Shown piece after piece: positions 27,593 through 35,909 of a DNA stretch of 64,000 nucleotides. A program made the position numbers and the translations under genes. Below the pieces are notes generated by a model. It saw only the letters and a program-made list of their open reading frames with translations, made no database searches and was not told where the DNA came from. The first letter of the stretch is position 1. Every line of letters begins with the position of its first letter. Where the stretch lies: the NCBI GenBank assembly GCA_001603165.1, contig LVBN01000133.1, positions 1-64,000 of the forward strand, given 5' to 3'. This DNA is from Spirochaetales bacterium Spiro_12. GTDB taxonomy: Bacteria > Spirochaetota > Spirochaetia > Treponematales > Rectinemataceae.

Positions 27593-28775
27593 CTTGTGCC
27601 TCCTTGTTTCTGTACACGATGGTACCCGTGCGGAAATCGATCTCTTCGATCTTTTCGGCGCCCTGCCTGCCGGCGAGGATATCCAGGACCAATAAGGCCG
27701 ATCCCAGGCTCGCACGAGTCAGCCTGGCCGGCATTCGGACAGGGACGTTTTTTCCCGAGGGATAGAGGAGCAACTCCGCCTCGGATTCGGATATTTTTTC
27801 TATGCGGATTTCCGAGAACGCCTCCAAGGGGGAGGGGCTCAATTCGGATAATTCGGCGATATCCTTCAATAAGGGACGCAGATATTCCGGCAGCCTCTGC
27901 CCGGGACTGAATTGTTCAAAGCGTATGCCCGAAAGTACAGGAAGCCTTCCCGCAGAGGCAATGGTATCCATATAGGCGAAGGCCACCCCCTCCTTGTCCA
28001 GGGCGACCGAGCGGGTTCCCAGCGCTTCGGTGACGAGAACGCAGGCGACCGCCCTGCGTTCCTCGAGCCGTATCATGAGCTTGTCGGGGAAAGCCCGGCC
28101 TATATTCACCGAAGCGACCTTGGGATTGGCCAGGATCCTCGCCTTCATGGCCGGGATGTCGGCGTTGATGAGATTTACCTCTTCGCTGAGCGATAAAGCC
28201 TCGAGTATTTCCTTCTGAAGTACGTTTTTCATGCCGTCCACGCCCACGGCCTTCACCTTGGTGACCTGGGGAAGCGCGGCGGAGAGCCCTGCGCCGAGGG
28301 CGATCATGAGCACGAAAGCCAGAACGAGCTTGACATTCTCGTTCTTGCCTCTTTTTTTCGCGGCTTTTTCCCTGGCCGAAATCCCCTTGCTTAACGCTGC
28401 CGCGTTCTGATCGTAGAGTTTTTTGGGTTTCTGCCTCGCCTGCTGATTCGCCCTGGCGAGATACAGGAGGTTTCCGCTTCCCCCTAGGGTGGAAGCCCGG
28501 GCCATCTCTAGACCCTTGGGCTTCGCTTTCCCGCCGGATTCCGGTCTTTCCGCCTTTTTATCGAGCTTCGCCGATCTCGCGCCGGAAGTGCCCGGAAGGC
28601 CGGTTTCGCGGCGGGCGGTGCTGCGTTCCAGGAAGGACAATCCCAAGAGAGGGGCGCTTTTCTCCCGGGCAGGCTTGGCCGCCGGCGACACTTTGACGGA
28701 CATGGCCGCCCCCAGCGCCTTGGCTTCGCGGAACAGTTCTATCCTCGGCCGGGGGCTGAGTTTTGTTTCACTCAT
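27585..28775 (-). CDS. ftsQ: cell division protein FtsQ/DivIB-like
   Basis: FtsQ is a single-pass divisome scaffold. The 396-residue product has an unusually long, basic, Ala/Lys/Pro-rich cytoplasmic tail (residues 1-147), one membrane segment (about 148-167) and a periplasmic POTRA domain (VKAVGVDGMKNVLQKEILEAL to about 240), followed by the FtsQ domain. Typical FtsQ tails are only 20-30 residues, so most of the extra length is cytoplasmic. Identification rests on POTRA features and on position between ftsW and ftsA. It overlaps both neighbours. Confidence 0.88.
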   Translation of the reverse strand: MSETKLSPRPRIELFREAKALGAAMSVKVSPAAKPAREKSAPLLGLSFLERSTARRETGLPGTSGARSAKLDKKAERPESGGKAKPKGLEMARASTLGGSGNLLYLARANQQARQKPKKLYDQNAAALSKGISAREKAAKKRGKNENVKLVLAFVLMIALGAGLSAALPQVTKVKAVGVDGMKNVLQKEILEALSLSEEVNLINADIPAMKARILANPKVASVNIGRAFPDKLMIRLEERRAVACVLVTEALGTRSVALDKEGVAFAYMDTIASAGRLPVLSGIRFEQFSPGQRLPEYLRPLLKDIAELSELSPSPLEAFSEIRIEKISESEAELLLYPSGKNVPVRMPARLTRASLGSALLVLDILAGRQGAEKIEEIDFRTGTIVYRNKEAQAG

Positions 28776-29952
28776 TATCGTTTCCTCCGGTAATCAGCTC
28801 TTCCTCCCCCGGCGCCAGGGCTTCGAAGCCCCTGGTACGCAGGGCGTTGAATATGACGCCTCCCGCCAAGGCAGTGGACATGAGGGAGGATCCTCCCGCC
28901 GAAAAGAAAGGAAGCGCGATCCCCGTGGCGGGCAGGAATCCGCTGACAACGCCGATATTGACCAGGAATTGGATGGAAAGCAGGGCTAGCATGCCCAGGG
29001 CGAGGTACTGGGGAAAGGCGTCCTTTTTTCGCGCTTCGCGCACGACGGAGTAGACGAGAAAGGTCCAAACGGCGAAAACGGCCGCCACGCCCAGCAGCCC
29101 AGTCTCTTCGGCGAAGGCGGCGAAGACGAAATCGGACTGGACTTCCGGGATCGAGCCCAGCTTTCGCGTTCCCAGGCCCAGCCCCTTGCCCCAAAACTCG
29201 CCGGACATTATCGCCCTGATGGAATTCTGTACCTGGTAGTTCATTCCGTGGGGATCGTAATCGGGGATGATATAGCCGAGAACGCGGATGAGCCTGTATT
29301 CCGAAGAGGTGATCATGAGGATCGCCGCCGGCACCAGGAGAATGAAGACCCCCAGGAAAAAGCGAAGCGGCACTCCCGCTATCCAGAACAGGGAGATGCC
29401 CGCCAGGAGGGCGAGCATGGAGGTGGAAAAATCGTCCTGGAGATAAATGATCGCCGTCCCGAAGCTCAGCACCAGGAGGGGGAACACCGCCTCCCAGGCC
29501 GATCGTCGGATAAGCTCGCCCTTTTTTGCCATGATATGGGCGGTATAGACGAGCACGACCGGCTTCCAAAGCTCGGAGGGTTGAAAATTAGTTATCCCGA
29601 GATTTATCCAGCGTCTGGCGCCGTTGATCTCGATCCCCAGGCCGGGGATGAAGGGGAGAAGAAGGCTAATGAGGGAAATCAGGGTAAGAGGACCAATGAG
29701 GGTTCTCAGTTTTTCCAGGGGAATCCTGGAGCTGAGGAAAAAGACGATAATCGCCGGCACGAAGAAGATGGCCTGACGGAGGGCAAAGTGACTCGCCCCC
29801 TGATTCATCCGTATTCCGTAACCGGAGGAAGCGGACCACATGGCGACGAAACCCATCAAGGCCAAGGTGGAGAAGGAGCCCAAGAAGCCCGACAGGGAGC
29901 CTTCGCCGTCCCGCCTTTGAGCCGTCGATCCGTCCAGTATTCGCAAGGCCAT
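28768..29952 (-). CDS. ftsW: FtsW, septal SEDS peptidoglycan polymerase
   Basis: FtsW polymerises lipid II at the division site together with a class B penicillin-binding protein. The 394-residue product has about ten membrane segments and SEDS signature regions: GARRWINLGITNFQPSELWK, LQDDFSTSMLALLAGI, and GVVSGFLPATGIALPFFSAG followed by GGSSLM. Between RodA and FtsW, position in the division cluster supports FtsW. It overlaps ftsQ by eight bases and ends two bases from mraY. Confidence 0.95.
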   Translation of the reverse strand: MALRILDGSTAQRRDGEGSLSGFLGSFSTLALMGFVAMWSASSGYGIRMNQGASHFALRQAIFFVPAIIVFFLSSRIPLEKLRTLIGPLTLISLISLLLPFIPGLGIEINGARRWINLGITNFQPSELWKPVVLVYTAHIMAKKGELIRRSAWEAVFPLLVLSFGTAIIYLQDDFSTSMLALLAGISLFWIAGVPLRFFLGVFILLVPAAILMITSSEYRLIRVLGYIIPDYDPHGMNYQVQNSIRAIMSGEFWGKGLGLGTRKLGSIPEVQSDFVFAAFAEETGLLGVAAVFAVWTFLVYSVVREARKKDAFPQYLALGMLALLSIQFLVNIGVVSGFLPATGIALPFFSAGGSSLMSTALAGGVIFNALRTRGFEALAPGEEELITGGNDNE

Positions 29953-29954
29953 GG

Positions 29955-31043
29955 CTATTGAATCTTCAGCGTCGAGAGCGCCAGCAACGCGAACAAGCCG
30001 CCCAGTATCCAGAACCGGACGACAACCTTGGTTTCCTTGAGACCCGACAGTTCGAAGTGATGGTGGAGCGGGGCCATTTTGAACAGGCGCTTCCCCTTGG
30101 TCGCCTTGAAATAGAGGATCTGGAGCATCACCGAACCCAGCTCCATTACGAAAACTCCGCCGATGAGCAGGAGGAGCACTTCCTTTTTAACGATGAGGGA
30201 GAGGACCGCCAGGACGCCGCCCAGAGCGAGGGAGCCGGAGTCGCCCATAAAGACCTCGGCGGGATGGGAGTTGAACCAAAGAAAGCCCGTGCACGCTCCC
30301 AGGAGGGCCAGGTTGAACACCGTGAGCTCGCCGGCGCCGCGGATATACGGAATCTGCAAATAGGCCGACCAATCGGCTCGCCCGCTCACGTAGGTGAGGA
30401 TCGAAAAGGCCAGGAGTGCCATGATGATAAGCCCGGTGGCCAGGCCGTCAAGGCCGTCGGTGATATTGACCGCGTTGGACCAGGCTGTGACGTAGATCAT
30501 CGCCAGGGGAATCCAGAAGATGCCCAGGTCGAGGATGTGGTTCTTGAAAAACGGGATATAGAGCTTGGTCGCGTTCTCGCCGCCGGTAAGGTAAAGTCCC
30601 ACCGCCACGACCCCGGACACGAGAAACTGGAGAACAAGCTTTTTGCCTGCGGAAAGACCGTCGGAATTCTTTTTCTTGATCTTCAGCCAGTCGTCGGCGC
30701 TGCCGATGAGGCCGAAACCGAGGAGGGCGAAGAGGGCGATCCAGGTGAGGGGATTGCGGACGTCCTGCCAGAGAATCACCGAAACGGCGACGGAAACGAC
30801 GATGAGAACGCCGCCCATGGTCGGGGTGCCCGACTTGACAAGGTGACTTTCCGGCCCGTCCAGGCGCACCGATTGACCGAACTTGAGGATTTTGAGTTTT
30901 TTGATGACCAGGGGGCCCAGGAGAAACACGAGAAGAAGGGCGCTCACCGCCGCGTAGACGGAACGGAAGGTCAGGTAACGGAAAATATTGAAGGGGGAAA
31001 AATATTTGACTAAGGGGAGCAATAGTTCACGAAGCATTGTCAC
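29955..31043 (-). CDS. mraY: MraY, phospho-MurNAc-pentapeptide transferase
   Basis: MraY transfers phospho-MurNAc-pentapeptide to undecaprenyl phosphate, producing lipid I. The 362-residue polytopic product has GTPTMGGVLIVVSV near residue 72, the Asp-rich substrate/metal loop SADDWLKIKKKNSDGLSAG near 115, NAVNITDGLDGLATG near 190, and the HHHFELSGLKETKVVVRFWI block at the end. It overlaps murF by 17 bases, a longer overlap than usual in this cluster. Confidence 0.97.
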   Translation of the reverse strand: MTMLRELLLPLVKYFSPFNIFRYLTFRSVYAAVSALLLVFLLGPLVIKKLKILKFGQSVRLDGPESHLVKSGTPTMGGVLIVVSVAVSVILWQDVRNPLTWIALFALLGFGLIGSADDWLKIKKKNSDGLSAGKKLVLQFLVSGVVAVGLYLTGGENATKLYIPFFKNHILDLGIFWIPLAMIYVTAWSNAVNITDGLDGLATGLIIMALLAFSILTYVSGRADWSAYLQIPYIRGAGELTVFNLALLGACTGFLWFNSHPAEVFMGDSGSLALGGVLAVLSLIVKKEVLLLLIGGVFVMELGSVMLQILYFKATKGKRLFKMAPLHHHFELSGLKETKVVVRFWILGGLFALLALSTLKIQ

Positions 31044-32469
31044 TCTCCTGGGCGAAACCCGCCTCTACCAGTCTGTCGGCCAGAAGCTCCAGGGCGAGCC
31101 CCCGGGAAGCCTTCAACAGCAACAGATCTCCGTCGCGCAGCTGGGTTGTCACCAAACGATAGAGCTCGTCCATCGCGGTGGTATGGAAACAAGATTCTTC
31201 AGCCGGAGCGCGCAGCTGTTTGGCGGTTTCATAACTCGCCTCGGCCTCTTCGCCGAAAAAGAAGAGGACATCGGCCTTGGACTCGGCGGCTTTTCGTCCC
31301 AGGGCTTTGTGGGAGGCCAGGCTTTCCGCTCCGAGCTCCCTCATGGAACCGAGCACGTAGAGGCGCCGGCCCTTCGTCTGGACCGAATCGCAGAGGTCGA
31401 TGGCGGCGGCCATGGAGTCGGGGTTGGCGTTGTAGCAATCTTTGAGCAGCTCCACCCTTCCCGTCAGCAGCTCCGAGCGGCCGAAAAGCGGCCGCACCGA
31501 AGACAGACCCTTCGCCGTGAGCGAAGGATCCATGTGGAGTTCCGCCGCCAGCGCCAAGGCCGCCAGGCCGTTCAGCAAGTTGTGGCGGCCGGGGAGCGGA
31601 AACACGAAACGTCGGGCCTTCCAGCGGATCGCCCAGCCCCGGAGCCCCAGGCTTTCGGCCCCTTCAAAATCTTTGCCGCTCTTCGTTCCGAATTCGACAA
31701 AGCGTCCGGGTACTCCCCGGGCAAGAAAGTCCTTAAAAGGATCCTCGTCCCAGACGAAGGCTGTTTGACCGCCGTCAAAGCGGGAAAAAACCATTTTCTT
31801 CTCCGCCGCTATGCCTTCCCGGGAACCGATCATCCCGATATGGGCGCTGCCGATGTTCGTCACCACCACAATGTCCGGTTCGTAGATGGCCGCCAGTTCC
31901 TTCATCTCGCCCCGGCGATTCATCCCCATTTCAAACACGCCGAGGACATGGGTTTCGTCGAGGTCGAACATCGACAGGGAAAGACCAATGTCGGAATTGA
32001 GATTGCCTTTGTTCATCGCGACGGCGCCGGAGGGATAAGAGGGCCTGAGGGCCGCGGCGATGCATTCTTTCGTGGTGGTCTTGCCCGAGGAACCGGTCAC
32101 ACCGATGCGGACAAGGCCCTTGAGCCGTCGCCTATGCTCCCTCGCCAAGGCCTGGAGACCCCGCAGGGGGGAATCGGCGAGAATGAGGCAGGCATCCGGA
32201 ACGGCGGAAGAGGCGAAAGCCCTCAAGGCCTTTTCTTTCTGCGCCACCGCGGCCAGGACCACTTTCGCGCCCCGGCCCAAAGCGTCTTCCATGAAATCGT
32301 GCCCATCCGCCCTTTCGCCCGGGAGAGCCACGAAGAGGGAGTCGGAATCAGCCTTGCGCGAGTCAACGACCACTGCGCGAATAGGCGCTTCGAGGTTTCC
32401 CCTGCATGCGGCGCCGATAACACCCGCAGCTTCCCCAGCGCTGAAAAGAATTCGTTTCGGCTCAGTCAT
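31027..32469 (-). CDS. murF: MurF, UDP-MurNAc-tripeptide D-Ala-D-Ala ligase
   Basis: MurF adds D-Ala-D-Ala to the cytoplasmic peptidoglycan precursor. The 480-residue product has an N-terminal UDP-binding domain (VVVDSRKADSDSLFVALPGE), the ATP loop GVTGSSGKTTTKECIAAAL near residue 133, a central domain (FEMGMNRRGEMKELAAIYEP) and a C-terminal domain with DCYNANPDSMAAAIDL. The cluster has no murE, murD, murC or ddl, so these must be elsewhere in the genome. It overlaps ftsL by eight bases. Confidence 0.95.
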   Translation of the reverse strand: MTEPKRILFSAGEAAGVIGAACRGNLEAPIRAVVVDSRKADSDSLFVALPGERADGHDFMEDALGRGAKVVLAAVAQKEKALRAFASSAVPDACLILADSPLRGLQALAREHRRRLKGLVRIGVTGSSGKTTTKECIAAALRPSYPSGAVAMNKGNLNSDIGLSLSMFDLDETHVLGVFEMGMNRRGEMKELAAIYEPDIVVVTNIGSAHIGMIGSREGIAAEKKMVFSRFDGGQTAFVWDEDPFKDFLARGVPGRFVEFGTKSGKDFEGAESLGLRGWAIRWKARRFVFPLPGRHNLLNGLAALALAAELHMDPSLTAKGLSSVRPLFGRSELLTGRVELLKDCYNANPDSMAAAIDLCDSVQTKGRRLYVLGSMRELGAESLASHKALGRKAAESKADVLFFFGEEAEASYETAKQLRAPAEESCFHTTAMDELYRLVTTQLRDGDLLLLKASRGLALELLADRLVEAGFAQESDNAS

Positions 32470-32761
32470 TTTCGGCCTTCCCCTTTCCCGAGGGAAGCAA
32501 AATCACCCGGAGGATGTCTTCGGGCTGAGCCTTTTTAAGCCCCAGGCGCCGGGCCTGGGCTTCGATGCGCTCCCGGCTGGAGAGCCCGGCGATTTCCGCT
32601 TCGATGCGGCGGTTTTCCGCCATCCAGGCCGCCTGCTCCCGCTCCAGGCTATCCGCCCTGGCGGCCAGGTCGGCAAAACGGCTGGACTGCCAGGCCATGA
32701 CCAATGCCACGAGACAGGCGCAGATCATCAACAACCAGAATCTTCCCACCTTCGTGTTCAT
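32462..32761 (-). CDS. ftsL: FtsL-like small divisome protein
   Basis: The 99-residue product has a short cytoplasmic head, one membrane segment (about residues 8-25) and a periplasmic coiled-coil (about 30-75), which is the FtsL/DivIC layout. The sequence itself is poorly conserved in the family, so the call rests on architecture and on position between rsmH and murF. ATG 32761 overlaps the rsmH stop (ATGA), which supports this start and translational coupling. Confidence 0.82.
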   Translation of the reverse strand: MNTKVGRFWLLMICACLVALVMAWQSSRFADLAARADSLEREQAAWMAENRRIEAEIAGLSSRERIEAQARRLGLKKAQPEDILRVILLPSGKGKAEND

Positions 32762-33765
32762 AGCGGCGCCCTCAAGGCCCGCAGCTTGGCGGATCGGGCG
32801 GCGGGATTGGCGGCGCACTCTTCCTGGCTGGGAACCAGGGGCGAACGGCAGAGTTCCTCGAAGCCCCTGTTTTTTCCGTACTCCCGGCAAAAACGCTTGG
32901 ATATCCGATCTTCCAGCGAATGGAAGGCTATTACGACGAGGACTCCCCCCGGCGCCAGAAGATCGGCGGCAAGAGGCAAAGCCCGCTCTTCCCGTTCCAG
33001 CTCTCGGTTGACCGCGATCCTGATGGCTTGAAAGCTTCTGGTGGCGGGGTGGATCCTCCCGTGGCGATAGGGGGCGGGAACGGCCTTGGCGATCACCGAA
33101 GCGAGAAACGCCGAGCTTCGTATCGGGGCATTTCTCCTGGCTTCGCCGATCGCCCTGGCGATCCGCCGGGAATAGCGTTCCTCACCGTATGTATAAATCA
33201 GGTCAGCCAACTTATCTTCGGGAAGCCGGTTGACAATATCGGCCGCGGAATCCTCCAGGCGGGGGGAAAGCCTCATATCCAAGCTCTCTTCGGAGGAAAA
33301 ACTGAAGCCCCTGCCCGAACCCAGATACTGATGACTGGAAAGCCCCAAATCGAAAAGGACAAAGTCGGGCCTGCGAAAGCCCTTGGAAGCAGAGGTCGCG
33401 GCGGCCGGAACGAAAGCCGGGCCGGCGGTCACAGCGCCAGTCGCGGCTTCGGTCATGGCGGCCGAAAAATCCGCCAATACCTCGTCGAAAAAACCTTCCC
33501 TCAGGCTGAGTCTGTCGGAAAAGGCCGAAAGCCTGCGAGCCGAGCGCTGAATCGCCTCGGGATCCGCATCGATGCCGATGTACGAAACGGCCGGGGATGT
33601 CCCAAGAATAGCCTGGGCATGGCCGCCCGCGCCCAAGGTACAGTCGAGGACCAGGGGTGAGGGCTTCTTTACCTCGCCGAAAAGGGAGAGCACTTCGCCC
33701 AGCATCACCGGTTTATGAATAACCGCTTCGATTTTCGTTTCAGAATCTCGCTTCAGCTCTTCCAT
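32758..33765 (-). CDS. rsmH: RsmH (MraW), 16S rRNA C1402 N4-methyltransferase
   Basis: RsmH methylates N4 of C1402 in the ribosomal P site. The 335-residue product begins HKPVMLGEVLSLF, with the SAM loop LDCTLGAGGHAQAILG near residue 40 and YIGIDADPEAIQ, then FDLGLSSHQYLGSGRGFSF near 138, GRIHPATRSFQAIRIAVNRE near 238, and VIAFHSLEDRISKRFCREYG. An Ala/Thr-rich insert around residues 105-130 is unusual. It starts 14 bases after mraZ. Confidence 0.96.
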   Translation of the reverse strand: MEELKRDSETKIEAVIHKPVMLGEVLSLFGEVKKPSPLVLDCTLGAGGHAQAILGTSPAVSYIGIDADPEAIQRSARRLSAFSDRLSLREGFFDEVLADFSAAMTEAATGAVTAGPAFVPAAATSASKGFRRPDFVLFDLGLSSHQYLGSGRGFSFSSEESLDMRLSPRLEDSAADIVNRLPEDKLADLIYTYGEERYSRRIARAIGEARRNAPIRSSAFLASVIAKAVPAPYRHGRIHPATRSFQAIRIAVNRELEREERALPLAADLLAPGGVLVVIAFHSLEDRISKRFCREYGKNRGFEELCRSPLVPSQEECAANPAARSAKLRALRAPL

Positions 33766-33779
33766 AGGCTTCCCGACGC

Positions 33780-34223
33780 CTAGAGCGTCAGGCCTCCCAA
33801 CTCCTCGGCGGCATTCATAAACTCGCCCTGATTCTCATCCAGATATTTTTTGTATTCCTCGGCGTTCCAGATTTCGATGTATTTGGAAATTCCAAGAATG
33901 ACACATTCCCTCGAAAGCCCGGCCCACTCTCTCAGGCTCTGGGGAACCGAAATTCTGCCCAAGCGATCGATCTCGACTTCCTGGGCCGGGGCCAATATTC
34001 TTCGCTGGACGAGCCTCGAACGGGCCTGGAAAAGGCTGGTGCTGGCCATGAGTTTTTGCGAGAACTCCTGCCACTGCAGGGGCGGGAATACCCAGAGGCA
34101 CTTATCGATTCCCTGGGTGAGCACCAGGGCAAGACCCGGCAGTTCGCTCCTCATTCGAGCGGGGAGGGATAATCTGCCTTTTTCGTCCAGGGTATTCCTG
34201 AACTCGCCGGTCAACAGGTTCAT
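33780..34223 (-). CDS. mraZ: MraZ, transcriptional regulator of the division cluster
   Basis: MraZ is a ring-forming AbrB-fold protein that binds repeats in its own promoter and controls the division cluster. The 147-residue product has two tandem SpoVT/AbrB-like units: EFRNTLDEKGRLSLPARMR near residue 6 and EVEIDRLGRISVPQSLREWA near 75. ATG 34223 is used; the GTG-like extension upstream would place the MraZ boxes inside the gene. It is the first gene of a minus-strand run of 16 genes reaching 17236. Confidence 0.95.
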   Translation of the reverse strand: MNLLTGEFRNTLDEKGRLSLPARMRSELPGLALVLTQGIDKCLWVFPPLQWQEFSQKLMASTSLFQARSRLVQRRILAPAQEVEIDRLGRISVPQSLREWAGLSRECVILGISKYIEIWNAEEYKKYLDENQGEFMNAAEELGGLTL

Positions 34224-34258
34224 GCCACTATTTCCTACTATTTCCCACAATTTACCAC
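34224..34258 (-). promoter_or_regulatory. MraZ operator: four boxes at exact 10-bp spacing
   Basis: On the minus strand, GTGGT, GTGGG, GTAGG and GTGGC start every 10 bases, each followed by an A/T-rich half turn (plus-strand pentamers at 34254-34258, 34244-34248, 34234-34238, 34224-34228). MraZ is known to bind TGGG-type repeats separated by five bases. The boxes fill the space between the expected transcription start and the mraZ ATG, so binding would block the promoter region directly. Confidence 0.85.
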
Positions 34259-34267
34259 TTAATGCCT

Positions 34268-34295
34268 ATTCTACCCCTTAAAATGGGACTGTCAA
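34268..34295 (-). promoter_or_regulatory. mraZ (division cluster) promoter
   Basis: A perfect TTGACA (34290-34295) and TAGAAT (34268-34273) are separated by 16 bases on the minus strand. Transcription should begin near 34261, immediately before the MraZ boxes. This is one of the two best sigma-70 promoters in the window. Confidence 0.85.
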
Positions 34296-34578
34296 CGAAG
34301 TAGGGCGGAGAAGAATCGACAGAAATAATATTTTTTCGCAGTACCGCTATACGAATGTATAGATAAAAAGCGAATTTTAGTTTTTTCTTCCGAAATACCG
34401 CATCAGGGAGGTAAAAATCATGTGGAGAAAAGAATTGAATATGCCGAATACCCAGGCCCGGCGGAAGTTTTCAAGCCGGGAAGGGAGGAAGGGGCGAGAC
34501 TGTGTATTTTCAGGTTTTCAGGTTTTCAGGTTTTCAGATCCCCGATTTCCAGACTTCGCGCTGTCGGGTTTTCGCCGT
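34296..34578. other. intergenic region upstream of the mraZ promoter
   Basis: About 280 bases separate the division-cluster promoter from the stop codon of the HD gene. The left half is AT-rich, with a small dyad around TATACGAATGTATA (34350-34363). The right half holds the 8-bp tandem repeat at 34506-34537. A plus-strand frame from 34420 has a GGGAGG site but runs antisense through the HD gene and looks non-coding. Confidence 0.5.
34506..34537. repeat. 8-bp tandem repeat, four copies
   Basis: (G/A)TTTTCAG is repeated four times head to tail, then degenerates. The unit length is not a multiple of three and the site is outside genes. Copy number could vary by slippage. Confidence 0.85.
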
Positions 34579-35820
34579 TCAGGTAAGGAGTTCCGCAGCC
34601 AGTCCGGCCAGAGCGTCGCCTTTAGCCCTCGGGTGCACGAAAATTCTTATTCGCCGAAGGCTTGCCACGAGGCGCGCAGCGCTCTCCTCACCGAAAAGGG
34701 CCGAGCCGCGGGAGAAGGGAAGAAGATCGCCCCCCGTTTCCACCTCCAGATCGGTTTCGAATCCTATCGGCTCAGGTATGTCGATGAGCACCTCCGATTC
34801 CCCCAGATCGGCGGCCATGGCCAGTGTGGCTTCGGCATCCAGGCGTTTTTCAAGATCGTTCAAATCGGCATGAAGCCCCGAAGTTGGATCGAAGGGAATA
34901 TCCGCCACAAGCCTATACAGCCTCCCCTCAAGTGCCTCCAGGGCGGGCCGGAAAAGCTCCCTCGGTCCGGCTTCCAACAGCCGTCTGAAAGCGGCGTCGT
35001 CCAGGCCATAAAGCTGTTCGGGTTGGAGAATATTTCCGTTCAGGGCGCCGAAAATAGACTTTTTGACCATGGCGGTGGCGCATCGAACAGATGGATGCCA
35101 ATACACCGCCCTGTACATCTGATACTTGGAAAAGAGTATCGCTTCGACGCTCATCGCGCCCCCGGAGTCGATGCTAAGCTTGCCATTCGAGATATCGATG
35201 CGTCGAAGGATAAAATCCGCGTCCTGGATGCCATAGGGTACTCCGCAGAAATAGGCGTCCCTGGTGAGGTAGTCTATCTTATCGGGATCCAGAACCCCGG
35301 AAAGAATACGCCGGTATAGGAGGGTTTCCCCGTCTTCGGAGCCCCGCCTGTCCCAGTCTATGATCGCCGCCACCTGTTCGGGATCGGCGCCGCAGTCTTC
35401 GATCGCCCGCCGAAGGGAACCTTCCAGCAGCAACTCTCCGGCTATCGCCTCGTGAGAGGCCAGGGGGAGATCCTTGAGCGAATGGGCATAGGGGAAATGC
35501 CCCAGATCGTGACAGAGGGCGGCGACGAGAAAAGCCCTGACCCCTTCGAAAGATGCGAAATCGAGCCTTCCCCGCTCGGCCAGCGCCAGGACGAACCGTC
35601 GTGCTATGTGGTATACGCCCAGGCTGTGCGCCCTACGGCTATGAGTGGCTCCCGGATAGACCAGGGCTACGGGCCCTAATTGTCGTACGCCGTCCAGGAG
35701 GCCGAAAGCCGGATGTCGGCCGAGGGAGAAAAGCGCCTCGTCGAAGGCGATGTCGCTCCAGACCGGATCGCGGATTATCTGGTCGAAGCCTTCCGAGAGG
35801 GCTTTGTGGATCTTGCTCAT
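34579..35820 (-). CDS. HD-domain phosphohydrolase, dNTPase/SAMHD1-like
   Basis: HD proteins of this type hydrolyse phosphate esters, some being dNTP triphosphohydrolases. The 413-residue product has H65 in THSRRAHSLGVYHIARR, the HD pair H104-D105 in CHDLGHFPYAHSL, and a late Asp in DPDKIDYLTRDAYFCGVPYG near residue 180. The remainder is helical, without membrane segments. DPxKIDYLxRDA is shared with the YdhJ/SAMHD1-like branch. Substrate unknown. It is divergent from the methyltransferase gene. Confidence 0.85.
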   Translation of the reverse strand: MSKIHKALSEGFDQIIRDPVWSDIAFDEALFSLGRHPAFGLLDGVRQLGPVALVYPGATHSRRAHSLGVYHIARRFVLALAERGRLDFASFEGVRAFLVAALCHDLGHFPYAHSLKDLPLASHEAIAGELLLEGSLRRAIEDCGADPEQVAAIIDWDRRGSEDGETLLYRRILSGVLDPDKIDYLTRDAYFCGVPYGIQDADFILRRIDISNGKLSIDSGGAMSVEAILFSKYQMYRAVYWHPSVRCATAMVKKSIFGALNGNILQPEQLYGLDDAAFRRLLEAGPRELFRPALEALEGRLYRLVADIPFDPTSGLHADLNDLEKRLDAEATLAMAADLGESEVLIDIPEPIGFETDLEVETGGDLLPFSRGSALFGEESAARLVASLRRIRIFVHPRAKGDALAGLAAELLT

Positions 35821-35909
35821 AGTCTACCTCGAGGCTGGGAAATTAGGTCTCGTTCCTAGAGTAGCGCCGGGCACTGGCAAAAGGAAGCTCCTTTCTGCTA
35901 TGGTCAGAC

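Noticed and set aside
34420-35319. Plus-strand frame of 299 codons with a good Shine-Dalgarno site
   Set aside because: Most of it is antisense to the HD gene and the first part merely translates the 8-bp repeat. No family features.
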